DNA of 64,000 nt. Source: Pelagerythrobacter marensis (GTDB taxonomy: Bacteria; Pseudomonadota; Alphaproteobacteria; Sphingomonadales; Sphingomonadaceae). Both the position numbers and the translations under genes were made by a program. Within the stretch, counting starts at the first letter, position 1. Each line of letters opens with the position of its first letter. Below the pieces are notes generated by a model that had not been told where the DNA came from, did no database searches, and saw nothing but the letters and a program-made list of their open reading frames with translations. Shown in pieces: positions 1-8,944 of this stretch. Where the stretch lies: assembly GCF_001028625.1 (NCBI RefSeq), contig NZ_CP011805.1, positions 1,240,001 to 1,304,000 of the forward strand, read 5' to 3'.

Positions 1-662
1 TCTCGTCCGGCGACAACCCGCTGCCGCTGGCCCTGATGGGCCTCAACGAAGGCGTGAACACTTTCGTCGACGAAGAAGGCAAAGTGAACGATCCGGTTTA
101 CCTGCCGGCCTATATCCGTCGCTACCCCTTCATGCTCGCGCGGCTCAATCAGGATTCGGACGAGCTTTCGCTCTGCTTCGACCCGACGACCGAAGCGGTC
201 GGCGAGTTCAAGGAAGGCGAATCGCTGTTCGACGACGAGAGCAAGCCGACCGCCGCAACCCAGCGCATTCTCGAATTCTGCCAGCACTTCGAAGAAGCCG
301 GCCAGCGGACGAAGAACTTCGTCGACGAGCTGAAGAAGCACGAACTGCTGATGGATGGAGAAATCGCCATCACGCAGCAGGACAACCCCGATAATCCTTA
401 CGTCTATCGCGGTTTCCAGATGGTCAATCAGGAAAAGCTGCGCGAAGTGCGTGGCGACGTTCTGCGGACCTGGAACCAGAACGGCCTGCTCGCGCTGATC
501 AACGCGCACCTGTTCTCGCTCGATCTGATGCGCTCCATCTTCGCGCGTCAGCAGCAGCAGGGCAAGGGTCCGCAGATCGCCGGCGAAGCCAAGGGCGGCG
601 ATGCCGGCACGAATGCCAAGGCGAAGGACGCCAAGGCCAAGGACGCGAAAGCCAAAGGCTGA
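1..662 (+). CDS. sapC: SapC family protein, C-terminal part (5' end outside window)
   Basis: The reading frame is open from base 3 and the first codons read SSGDNPLPLALMGLNEG, a stretch inside the SapC fold, so the true start lies upstream of the window. SapC proteins are named after a Campylobacter S-layer locus, and the family is common in alphaproteobacteria without a proven biochemical role. Motifs visible are YLPAYIRRYPF and a conserved acidic, Phe-rich middle. The last 25 or so residues are a low-complexity Lys/Ala/Asp tail built on repeats of AKAKDAK. A GC-rich hairpin follows the stop. The family call is good; the function is not known. Confidence 0.85.
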   Translation, partial: SSGDNPLPLALMGLNEGVNTFVDEEGKVNDPVYLPAYIRRYPFMLARLNQDSDELSLCFDPTTEAVGEFKEGESLFDDESKPTAATQRILEFCQHFEEAGQRTKNFVDELKKHELLMDGEIAITQQDNPDNPYVYRGFQMVNQEKLREVRGDVLRTWNQNGLLALINAHLFSLDLMRSIFARQQQQGKGPQIAGEAKGGDAGTNAKAKDAKAKDAKAKG

Positions 663-691
663 CGCCGCGATGAAGCGATAATTCCGGGCGT

Positions 692-719
692 CGGGCGGGG
701 TTGAAACGACCCCCGCCCG
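692..719 (+). terminator. GC-rich hairpin after sapC
   Basis: Perfect 9-bp stem (692-700 with 711-719) around a 10-nt loop, 30 nt after the sapC stop. No T-run follows, so termination may be weak. The -35 box proposed for the downstream small RNA sits in the loop. Confidence 0.5.
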
Positions 720-729
720 CCCCTAGATT
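701..729 (+). promoter_or_regulatory. Promoter of the small RNA at 736-839
   Basis: TTGAAA (701-706), 17-nt spacer, TAGATT (724-729). This predicts transcription starting near 735-737, exactly at the first hairpin of the proposed RNA. The CCTAGATTG context also resembles alphaproteobacterial RpoH -10 regions, so a heat-shock sigma factor is an alternative. No experimental evidence. Confidence 0.6.
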
Positions 730-735
730 GTCCTC

Positions 736-839
736 GTCGGGATGGCACTCCCCCCTCATGGCCTCCCGACTGGTGCACTTCGGTGCACCTCCTCCCTGAA
801 CCTTGGCCACCTCGTGCATTTTGCACGAGGTGGTTTTTT
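736..839 (+). ncRNA. Putative trans-acting sRNA with CCTCCTCCC anti-SD motif (CcsR/cuckoo-like)
   Basis: No protein gene occupies this gap, yet it holds three successive stem-loops. Hairpin 1 pairs 736-742 with 764-770 (plus inner GGC/GCC 744-746 with 761-763) and exposes a C-rich loop containing CTCCCCCCTC. Hairpin 2 pairs 772-778 with 783-789 around a UUCG tetraloop. Hairpin 3 is an intrinsic terminator. Between 2 and 3 lies CCTCCTCCC (788-796), which complements ribosome-binding sites. That motif defines the stress-induced CcsR RNAs of Rhodobacter and the rhizobial 'cuckoo' RNAs, which have a similar architecture. A sigma70- or RpoH-like promoter ends a few bases upstream. The RNA class is inferred from motif and layout; homology to a named family is not proven. 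Confidence 0.7.
807..839 (+). terminator. Intrinsic terminator of the small RNA
   Basis: A 12-bp perfect stem (807-818 with 822-833), 3-nt loop and six T residues (834-839). It is the strongest Rho-independent terminator in the window and fixes the plus-strand orientation of the RNA. The minus-strand gene beginning downstream ends at 855, so the hairpin also lies just past that stop. Confidence 0.9.
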
Positions 840-854
840 CTTGTCCGGTTGTGG

Positions 855-1814
855 CTACTCGGCGGCCAGCGGCTGGGCGCTACCGCGCCCCAATGTCGCA
901 ACCGCATCGCCCAGCTCGCGCACCAGGCCGGTCAGCAATCGGACGATTGCGGGCGCCCGCGCCGAAGGTTCTGCGAAAGCCGCATCGAGATAAGTCGTCC
1001 GGCACAGCTCCAGCTGGATCGCATGAAGCCCGCGCTGGGGCGCGGCATGGCGGTCGAGAATATAGCCGCCGGCATAGGGGCGATTGTGCGCTGCACGACG
1101 CTCATTCCGCGCCAGATAGGCCAGGGCCTGCGCCGACAGGGCGTGATCGCTGGCCGCGCCAAACCGGTCGCCGACGACGAATTCCGCCGGGCGATCGCCG
1201 GGAACGCGCGGCTTCAGCGGCGGCATCGAATGCAGATCGAGCAGCAGGGCCGCGCCCCAGCGATCGCGCAAGGCATCCAGCGCCTCCGCCAAGGCCCGGT
1301 GGTATGGCCGATGGATCTGTTCGATCCGCGCATCCAGATCGACCCGCGCAATCGGCCCCTTCCAGATTTCACCCAGCCCGCCTAGCCGCCGCGGAACCAG
1401 CCCCAGCCCGCTGCGCGACCGCCGGTTATGCAGCGAATGGCGGACCGGGCCGGGCGGCGGCCCCTGCACCATCGACCAGTCGACATCCTCGCAGGAACGG
1501 TTGAGATCGATCATCGCGCGCGGCGCATGGGCCACCAGCAGCCCGGCACCCGTGGCGGCGGCAATGTCGCGCGCCAGCAGGTCGACGTGGCGATCCTCCA
1601 GCCGCAGCGCGCTATATCCCGGATCGCGCATCGCCTCGCGCAGAGCGGGCGGATAGACTTTTCCGGCATGGGGCGCAGCGATCAGCACCGGAATCGGCGT
1701 GTCGGCAGGCAGATGCAACGCAAAGGCCGGCTCCCCCGCGCCAGCGCCGCTGCCGGGAATGGCTCCGCCGAACACGGTGCCCGCCGGATCGGGCGCGGAT
1801 CGCTGGTCGTGCAT
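855..1814 (-). CDS. N-formylglutamate amidohydrolase family protein
   Basis: 319 aa from an ATG at 1814; an upstream TTG would add 12 residues but is less likely. The family hydrolyses N-formyl-L-glutamate to formate and glutamate, the last step of one histidine-degradation route, and also includes uncharacterised members. Conserved pieces in order are AAPHAG, EDRHVD, DLNRS, LLDLHSM, FVVGDRFG, NRPYAGGY and HAIQLEL; the His and Asp residues in them are the expected metal ligands. No hut genes are nearby, so a role in histidine catabolism is not supported by context. It is divergent from cpdR, a pairing also known in other alphaproteobacteria. Confidence 0.85.
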   Translation of the reverse strand: MHDQRSAPDPAGTVFGGAIPGSGAGAGEPAFALHLPADTPIPVLIAAPHAGKVYPPALREAMRDPGYSALRLEDRHVDLLARDIAAATGAGLLVAHAPRAMIDLNRSCEDVDWSMVQGPPPGPVRHSLHNRRSRSGLGLVPRRLGGLGEIWKGPIARVDLDARIEQIHRPYHRALAEALDALRDRWGAALLLDLHSMPPLKPRVPGDRPAEFVVGDRFGAASDHALSAQALAYLARNERRAAHNRPYAGGYILDRHAAPQRGLHAIQLELCRTTYLDAAFAEPSARAPAIVRLLTGLVRELGDAVATLGRGSAQPLAAE

Positions 1815-1926
1815 GGCGCCCCTTGTCCGCAATTGATCGGCCTGTGTCAAAGCAGGTCTGTACCAAAGCAGGGCAGTCCCGATGCGACCAAAGATTTCTT
1901 AAGCGCGCTGGGATAGGACCGCCGGC

Positions 1927-2313
1927 ATGACGATGACCAGCCGCCTTCGAATCCTCCTTGCAGAAGACGAGGAAGCCATGCGGGACTATCTCGCAGGCGC
2001 CCTGCAGAACGCCGGCTACGAAGTGGTCGCCGTGGATCGCGGGACCGAGGCGGTGCCGCTGCTCGAATCGCAGCACTTCGATCTGCTCCTGTCCGATATC
2101 GTGATGCCGGAAATGGACGGGATCGAACTGGCCCAGCGATGCAACGACATCAGCCCGCGGACCAAGATCATGTTCATCACCGGCTTTGCCGCGGTAACGC
2201 TGAAGGCCAACCGCGATCTGCCCAAGGCGAAAGTGCTGTCGAAACCGTTCCACCTGCGCGATCTGGTGCTGGAAGTGGAGCGCATGTTCGAAGACCGGCA
2301 CGCCCCGGCCTGA
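1927..2313 (+). CDS. cpdR: CpdR, single-domain response regulator
   Basis: 128 aa, a lone receiver domain without output domain. Acidic pocket E13/D14, phospho-acceptor D57 in LLLSDIVMPEMDG, T85 and K106 (SKPF) are all present. In Caulobacter, unphosphorylated CpdR goes to the cell pole and directs ClpXP to degrade CtrA and other substrates; it is phosphorylated by CckA through ChpT. cckA lies about 15 kb downstream here. The start at ATG 1927 follows an AGGA about 10 nt upstream; ATG 1933 is an alternative. A TTAA half-site at 1900-1903 recalls CtrA boxes but lacks the second half. Confidence 0.88.
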   Translation: MTMTSRLRILLAEDEEAMRDYLAGALQNAGYEVVAVDRGTEAVPLLESQHFDLLLSDIVMPEMDGIELAQRCNDISPRTKIMFITGFAAVTLKANRDLPKAKVLSKPFHLRDLVLEVERMFEDRHAPA

Positions 2314-2330
2314 CCCGCATTATTCAGGGC

Positions 2331-2359
2331 TTGCGCGGGGGCGGGCCAGTCGCTAGATG
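2331..2359 (+). promoter_or_regulatory. Promoter of tRNA-Val(GAC)
   Basis: TTGCGC (2331-2336), 17-nt spacer, TAGATG (2354-2359). The predicted start is near 2366, about 30 nt before the mature tRNA. Confidence 0.5.
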
Positions 2360-2395
2360 GCGCGCCTGCCGCACGTCGCGGCCCACCGATGGATC

Positions 2396-2470
2396 GGGCG
2401 TATAGCTCAGTGGTAGAGCACTGTGTTGACATCGCAGGGGTCGGAAGTTCAACTCTTCCTACGCCCACCA
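2396..2470 (+). tRNA. tRNA-Val(GAC)
   Basis: 75 nt with encoded CCA. Acceptor GGGCGTA pairs with the 3' TACGCCC; the anticodon stem is CTGTG/CGCAG with loop TTGACAT, anticodon GAC at 2428-2430. The T-arm has the usual GTTCAAC-type loop. It would read GUC and GUU valine codons. Confidence 0.95.
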
Positions 2471-2496
2471 TCGAACCGGGACCGGACCGGAAACGC

Positions 2497-2526
2497 AAGA
2501 AGGCGCCGTGAAAACGGCGCCTTCTT
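2497..2526 (+). terminator. Terminator after tRNA-Val
   Basis: 13-bp perfect stem (2497-2509 with 2514-2526) closed by a GAAA tetraloop, 26 nt after the tRNA. The 3' arm ends CTTCTT, giving a short pyrimidine tail. Confidence 0.8.
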
Positions 2527-2681
2527 CGTATGCGGGGCGGACAAGTGCCCTACCCTAGCCGCCGCCCCGGTTGTTGCCCCGGCCCGGGACGGTCCAGCCC
2601 TTCCCTTGCGCGCTCCCCCTCCTCTGCTAAAGCCCGCCCAAATCCATCCGACACCTTCCCAGGAAAACAGACAGGGCAGAC

Positions 2682-3902
2682 ATGCAGAAAATTCAGGTCA
2701 AGAACCCCATCGTCGAACTCGACGGCGACGAAATGACGCGCATCATTTGGGAATGGATCCGCGAACGGCTGATCCTTCCCTATCTCGACGTCGACCTGAA
2801 ATACTACGACCTGTCGATCCAGAAGCGCGACGAAACCGACGACCAGATCACGGTCGATGCCGCCAATGCGATCAAGCAGCATGGCGTCGGCGTGAAATGC
2901 GCCACGATCACCCCGGACGAAGCGCGGGTTGAGGAATTCAGCCTCAAGAAAATGTGGGTCAGCCCCAATGGCACGATCCGCAATATCCTCGGCGGCGTCG
3001 TCTTCCGCGAACCGATCGTGATCGACAACGTGCCGCGGCTGGTCCCCGGCTGGACCGATCCGATCGTGGTCGGCCGCCATGCCTTCGGCGACCAGTATCG
3101 CGCCAAGGACACGCTGATCCCCGGCAAGGGCAAGCTGCGGCTGGTGTTCGAGGGCGAGGACGGCGAGAACATCGATATCGACGTGTTCGAATTCCCCAGC
3201 TCGGGCGTCGCGATGGCGATGTACAACCTCGACGATTCGATCCGCGATTTCGCCCGCGCCAGCATGAACTATGGCCTCGATCGCGGCTGGCCGGTTTACC
3301 TGTCGACCAAGAACACCATCCTCAAGAAGTACGATGGCCGCTTCAAGGATCTGTTCCAGGAAGTTTTCGACAACGAATTCAAGGATAAGTTCGCGAAAGC
3401 GGAAATCACCTACGAACATCGTCTGATCGACGACATGGTTGCATCGGCGCTGAAGTGGAATGGCAAGTTCGTCTGGGCCTGCAAGAACTACGACGGCGAC
3501 GTGCAGTCCGATACGGTGGCCCAGGGCTTCGGCTCGCTCGGCCTGATGACCAGCGTGCTGATGACGCCCGACGGCAAGACCGTCGAGGCGGAGGCCGCGC
3601 ACGGCACCGTCACCCGCCACTATCGCCAGCACCAGGAAGGCAAGGCGACCAGCACCAATCCGATCGCCAGCATCTTCGCCTGGACCCGCGGCCTGATGTA
3701 TCGCGGCAAGTTCGACGGCACGCCCGACGTGGTGCGGTTCGCCGAAACCCTGGAGAAAGTCTGCATCAACACGGTCGAACGCGGCCAGATGACCAAGGAT
3801 CTGGCGCTGCTGATCGGCCCCGGCCAGAACTGGCTGACGACCGAGCAGTTCTTCGAAGCGATCGTGAACAATCTCGAAACCGAGATGGCCGACTGGAAGT
3901 GA
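2682..3902 (+). CDS. icd: NADP-dependent isocitrate dehydrogenase
   Basis: 406 aa, the normal length of the dimeric, eukaryote-like NADP-IDH class of alphaproteobacteria. It oxidatively decarboxylates isocitrate to 2-oxoglutarate in the TCA cycle, producing NADPH in the cytoplasm. Diagnostic stretches are ELDGDEMTRIIW at the N-terminus, the substrate loop around WVSPNGTIRNILGG, YEHRLIDDMVA, and the coenzyme loop AHGTVTRHYRQHQEGKATSTNP. It stands alone between a tRNA terminator and its own hairpin terminator. A possible promoter is TTGCGC-N16-TAAAGC at 2606-2633, which is weak. Confidence 0.97.
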   Translation: MQKIQVKNPIVELDGDEMTRIIWEWIRERLILPYLDVDLKYYDLSIQKRDETDDQITVDAANAIKQHGVGVKCATITPDEARVEEFSLKKMWVSPNGTIRNILGGVVFREPIVIDNVPRLVPGWTDPIVVGRHAFGDQYRAKDTLIPGKGKLRLVFEGEDGENIDIDVFEFPSSGVAMAMYNLDDSIRDFARASMNYGLDRGWPVYLSTKNTILKKYDGRFKDLFQEVFDNEFKDKFAKAEITYEHRLIDDMVASALKWNGKFVWACKNYDGDVQSDTVAQGFGSLGLMTSVLMTPDGKTVEAEAAHGTVTRHYRQHQEGKATSTNPIASIFAWTRGLMYRGKFDGTPDVVRFAETLEKVCINTVERGQMTKDLALLIGPGQNWLTTEQFFEAIVNNLETEMADWK

Positions 3903-3910
3903 AACGATTT

Positions 3911-3948
3911 CCCCCTTCCGCCGTTGTTCGAACAGTGACGGAAGGGGG
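3911..3948 (+). terminator. Terminator after icd
   Basis: 10-bp outer stem (3911-3920 with 3939-3948) plus an inner palindrome TGTTCGAACA (3925-3934). It lies 9 nt past the icd stop and just before the GTG of the next gene. No clear T-run. Confidence 0.6.
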
Positions 3949-3959
3949 ACTATTCACCA

Positions 3960-5611
<1,652 letters not shown>

Positions 5612-5615
<4 letters not shown>

Positions 5616-6835
5616 CGTTGCTGCGGCGCCTGGGGTGAACGAACCCGCTCGCGCCGGACGCCAAGCCCGATCACCCGGCCGGGAATACGCCGCAACAGCG
5701 GAAAACGGTCCAGCAGCCGCACGATCCACGGTGCACGCTCTATCGGCCGGCCCGAAAGAACCCGGCCGATCACATTGTCCTGAAGCGTCTTCTGCCCGGT
5801 CTGGATCACCCGCGTCGGGAACAGACGCCGCTTCTGCACGCGGTTCAGCAGCGGATCGGGGTCCGCCCCACTCACCATCGGGCCGGCGAGCAGGTTGGCC
5901 GCGGCCACGGCATCCTGAATTGCAAGATTGATCCCGATACCGCCGATCGGGCTCATGGCATGGGCCGCGTCACCGATCGCCAGCAGGCCTGGCCGATGCC
6001 AGCGCGTCAGCCGGTCGAGCGAAACCACGAGCAGCTTCAGATCGTCGATGCTGTCGGGCTCTCCATCCGTCGGAAAACGGATATCGGGAAACGCGGCGGC
6101 GACCTGCGCGCGCACCCACGCCACGCCGCGCGCCCTGACCGCATCGGCCCCGCCCTTGGGCACCAGAAACGCCGTCTGCCAATATGTTCCGCGGTCGATC
6201 AGAATCACCATACGCCCGGTCTCCACCGATCCGCGCAGTGCATCGCCGGGATTATCGGCCTTGCCGAGATGGAACCAGAGCACGTCCATCGGCGCGCCCA
6301 GACTTTCCAGCGGAAGCAGATCTTGCGAGCGCACCAGCGAATCGCGCCCATCTGCCATGATGGTCAGCCGCGCGCGCAGCTCTTCACCGCCGGCAAGGCG
6401 CACGCCTGCGACCCGCCCATCTTCCTCTACCAGCGCATCGGCGCGCGATTCCATTCGCAGGCGAAAGCCGGGAAAGGCGGCCGCTTCGCTCCGCAGAAAA
6501 TCGAGAAACTCCCACTGCGGCATCATCGCGATGAATGGCGCGGCCACCGACAGATGCGACAGGTCGCCCACGGTATAATCCCGGCCGGCGAAACGAACTT
6601 CCGCGTGGTCGAGCCGGTCGTGCGGCCGCGCGAGGAAGCGGTCCAGCATGCCGAGTTCGTGAAGCAGTTCCATCGTCGACGGGTGCACCGTGTCGCCGCG
6701 GAAATCGCGGAAGAAGTCGGCGTGCTTCTCCAGCACCGTGACTTGCAGGCCCGCGCGTGCAAACAGAAGCCCGGCCATCATCCCCGCCGGTCCGCCACCG
6801 ACAATGACGATGTCGCGCAATTTGGTTTCGCCCAT
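5612..6835 (-). CDS. FAD-dependent monooxygenase (UbiH/PHBH-like)
   Basis: 407 aa from ATG 6835; a GTG 57 nt upstream is possible but would overlap the divergent antiporter gene. N-terminal dinucleotide motif IVIVGGGPAGMMAGLLFARAG binds FAD; the second FAD motif LLAIGDAAHAMSPIGGIGIN and the DG-type middle motif (MADGRDSLVR) place it with group A flavoprotein aromatic hydroxylases. Substrate cannot be told from sequence. Start codons of this gene and the antiporter are only 38 bp apart, so their promoters must overlap coding DNA. Confidence 0.85.
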
Positions 6836-6861
6836 GCCGTGACAATGCCCGTCCCGCCGGT

Positions 6862-6895
6862 TAGGTGCAATCCATGGCCGGCGAGATTGCACCTA
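6862..6895. repeat. 11-bp inverted repeat surrounding the antiporter start codon
   Basis: TAGGTGCAATC (6862-6872) and its exact reverse complement GATTGCACCTA (6885-6895), separated by 12 nt. The ATG of the antiporter gene (6874-6876) is inside the spacer. In RNA it would form an 11-bp stem with the start codon in the loop; in DNA it would suit a dimeric regulator between the two divergent genes. Function is inferred. Confidence 0.75.
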
Positions 6896-8637
6896 CCCCT
6901 GCGCTATCGGATGCATTGGTGATTCTCGGCGCGGCAGGGATCGTCATTCCGGTCTTCACGCGTTTTCGCATCACCCCCGTGATCGGGTTCATCCTGATCG
7001 GCCTGGCAGTCGGGCCGTTCGGTCTGGGCAAGCTGGTTTACGAATACCCCTGGCTGGGGCACGTGACGATCAGCGATCCGGAGGGGCTGGAGCCCTTTGC
7101 CGAATTCGGGATCATCCTGCTGCTGTTCTCAATCGGCCTGGAATTATCCTTCAACCGATTGTGGCAATTGCGAAAACTCGTTTTCGGCCTCGGCGCGCTG
7201 GAACTGCTGATCATCGGTAGCTGTCTGGCGATCGCGCTATCGATGATGGGGCAGTACTGGACCGGCGCGATCGGCCTGGGGCTGGCGCTGGCGTTATCAT
7301 CCACTGCCATTGTGCTGCCGATAGCGGGGACGCATTCGCCCGTCGGGCGCGCGGCGCTGGCCATGCTCCTGTTCGAAGATATCGCCATCGTGCCGATCAT
7401 CTTCATGCTGGGCGCGATGGCCCCCAACGCCCAGGCCGAAGGGTGGGAGGGGCTGGTCGATACGCTGTGGCAGGGCGGGCTGGTCGTCGTCGCGCTGCTT
7501 GTCATCGGCCGGATCGCCCTGCCCCGGCTGTTCGCCCAGGCTGCGCGAACCAAAAGCCCCGAACTGTTTCTGGCCGCCAGCCTGCTGGTGGTGATCGGCG
7601 CCAGCCTGGCCACCGCGGTGGTCGGCCTGTCGCCCATCGTGGGCGCGCTGATCGCAGGCCTTCTGATCGCCGAAACCGAGTATCACGGCGAGATCGAAAC
7701 GATCATGGAACCGTTCAAGGGCCTGGCCCTTGGCGTGTTCCTGATCACCGTGGGCATGAGCATCGACCTGACGACGATCTGGGACAATCTGGGCCCCATC
7801 GCGCTGGCGGTGGTTCTGGTGCTGTCGTTCAAGGCGCTCGTCACCGGCGTGCTGCTGCGCCTGATGGGTGCGCGGCGCGGCACTGCGGCGGAAACGGGTG
7901 TGCTGATGGCCAGCCCGTCGGAAACGACCCTGATCGTGCTGACCGCCGCCAGCTCGGCGCTGCTGATTCAGCCGGGTACGGCACAGTTCTGGCAGATCGT
8001 GACCGCCATCGGGCTGACCATTACCCCGATACTCGCCAAGCTGGGGCGCGCAATCGCCCGCCGGGTGGACGGGGTGCCCGACGTTTCGCCCGAACCCGAT
8101 GGGGAGGCGCGCGTGATCATCGTCGGCGCCGGACGAGTCGGCCGGCTGGTTGCCGAAATGCTCAAAGTGCACGGGAAGCGGTACATCGCGCTCGATTCCG
8201 ATTCCGATCTGATCGCCCGGGCAAAACGCGAAGGGTATTACGCCATTTTCGCCGACGCGGCGCGGCGCGACACGCTCCAGCGGCTGGACCTTGGAAACGC
8301 GCTGGCGCTGGTGCTGACGATGGACGAACCCGTTCTGGCACAACGGCTGGTGGCGAAAGTGCGCAAGCAATATCCTGACTTGCTGATCGTCGCGCGCGCG
8401 CGCGATTCGATCCACGCTGCCGAACTGTATCGCGCCGGCGCCAGCCATGCCGTGCCGGAAACGCTGGAAAGCTCGCTGCAATTGTCCGAAGCGGTGCTGG
8501 CCGACATCGGCGTGGCGATGGGGCCGGTGATCGCATCCATCCACGAAAAGCGCGACGAACTGCGCGAGCAGATCCAGAAAGACGGCGCATTGGAACGCAA
8601 GCCGAAGCTGCGCACCGGATCAGTCGAGGCGACCTAG
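6874..8637 (+). CDS. CPA2 monovalent cation:proton antiporter with TrkA-N domain (KefB-like)
   Basis: 587 aa from ATG 6874; GTG 6865 is an in-frame alternative. Residues 1 to about 390 are a Na+/H+ exchanger-type membrane domain of about 12 helices containing FSIGLELS, SSTAIVLPI and LLFEDIAIVPI. The C-terminal third starts with a Rossmann domain VIIVGAGRVGRLVAEML that binds NAD(H) and gates transport in KefB/KefC proteins. It probably exports K+ or exchanges Na+ at the inner membrane. The start codon lies in the loop of an 11-bp inverted repeat with no Shine-Dalgarno visible before it, suggesting unusual translation control. Confidence 0.88.
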   Translation: MAGEIAPTPALSDALVILGAAGIVIPVFTRFRITPVIGFILIGLAVGPFGLGKLVYEYPWLGHVTISDPEGLEPFAEFGIILLLFSIGLELSFNRLWQLRKLVFGLGALELLIIGSCLAIALSMMGQYWTGAIGLGLALALSSTAIVLPIAGTHSPVGRAALAMLLFEDIAIVPIIFMLGAMAPNAQAEGWEGLVDTLWQGGLVVVALLVIGRIALPRLFAQAARTKSPELFLAASLLVVIGASLATAVVGLSPIVGALIAGLLIAETEYHGEIETIMEPFKGLALGVFLITVGMSIDLTTIWDNLGPIALAVVLVLSFKALVTGVLLRLMGARRGTAAETGVLMASPSETTLIVLTAASSALLIQPGTAQFWQIVTAIGLTITPILAKLGRAIARRVDGVPDVSPEPDGEARVIIVGAGRVGRLVAEMLKVHGKRYIALDSDSDLIARAKREGYYAIFADAARRDTLQRLDLGNALALVLTMDEPVLAQRLVAKVRKQYPDLLIVARARDSIHAAELYRAGASHAVPETLESSLQLSEAVLADIGVAMGPVIASIHEKRDELREQIQKDGALERKPKLRTGSVEAT

Positions 8638-8654
8638 CACTGCGATGCACGCGC

Positions 8655-8679
8655 GGACCTTCTGCCCCTGCCGATCGTT
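8655..8679 (+). promoter_or_regulatory. Possible EcfG-type general-stress promoter
   Basis: GGACC (8655-8659), 16-nt spacer, CGTT (8676-8679), one mismatch from the alphaproteobacterial EcfG consensus GGAAC-N16/17-CGTT. It sits 23 nt before the start of the small hydrophilic protein at 8703. Confidence 0.4.
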
Positions 8680-8702
8680 GGTAGGGCAAAAGGAGATTTC
8701 GC

Positions 8703-8885
8703 ATGAGCGACCAGGACCCGACCAAACCGATCCCGAATGACGAGAAGTTCAAGCCGCAGAACGTCAGCGGCAGTGACAAGTCCGGCCAGGGACGCGACGC
8801 CGACCGCCCGGCAGATACCGGCGGCCGCGATCTGCCGCGCGGGAGCGAACCCGAAACGCGCAATTCCAGCAACTTGCGCCGGTAA
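8703..8885 (+). CDS. Small hydrophilic protein, 60 aa, unknown function
   Basis: 60 aa with a good AAGGAG ribosome-binding site 8 nt before the ATG. The product is almost devoid of hydrophobic residues, rich in Asp, Pro, Lys, Arg, Gly and Ser, and probably disordered. No domain is recognised. It stands alone between the antiporter gene and alaS, with a candidate EcfG promoter upstream, so a general stress role is a guess. The strong ribosome-binding site and stand-alone unit are the reasons to call it real. Confidence 0.6.
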   Translation: MSDQDPTKPIPNDEKFKPQNVSGSDKSGQGRDADRPADTGGRDLPRGSEPETRNSSNLRR

Positions 8886-8944
8886 AGGCCGCTCGCCCGA
8901 CGCCGTGACCAGCCCCGGCACCAAAGCCGGGCCAGGGCGCTGGA

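Noticed and set aside
1898..1912. CtrA binding site upstream of cpdR
   Set aside because: Only one TTAA half is present; the second half at the proper distance is missing.
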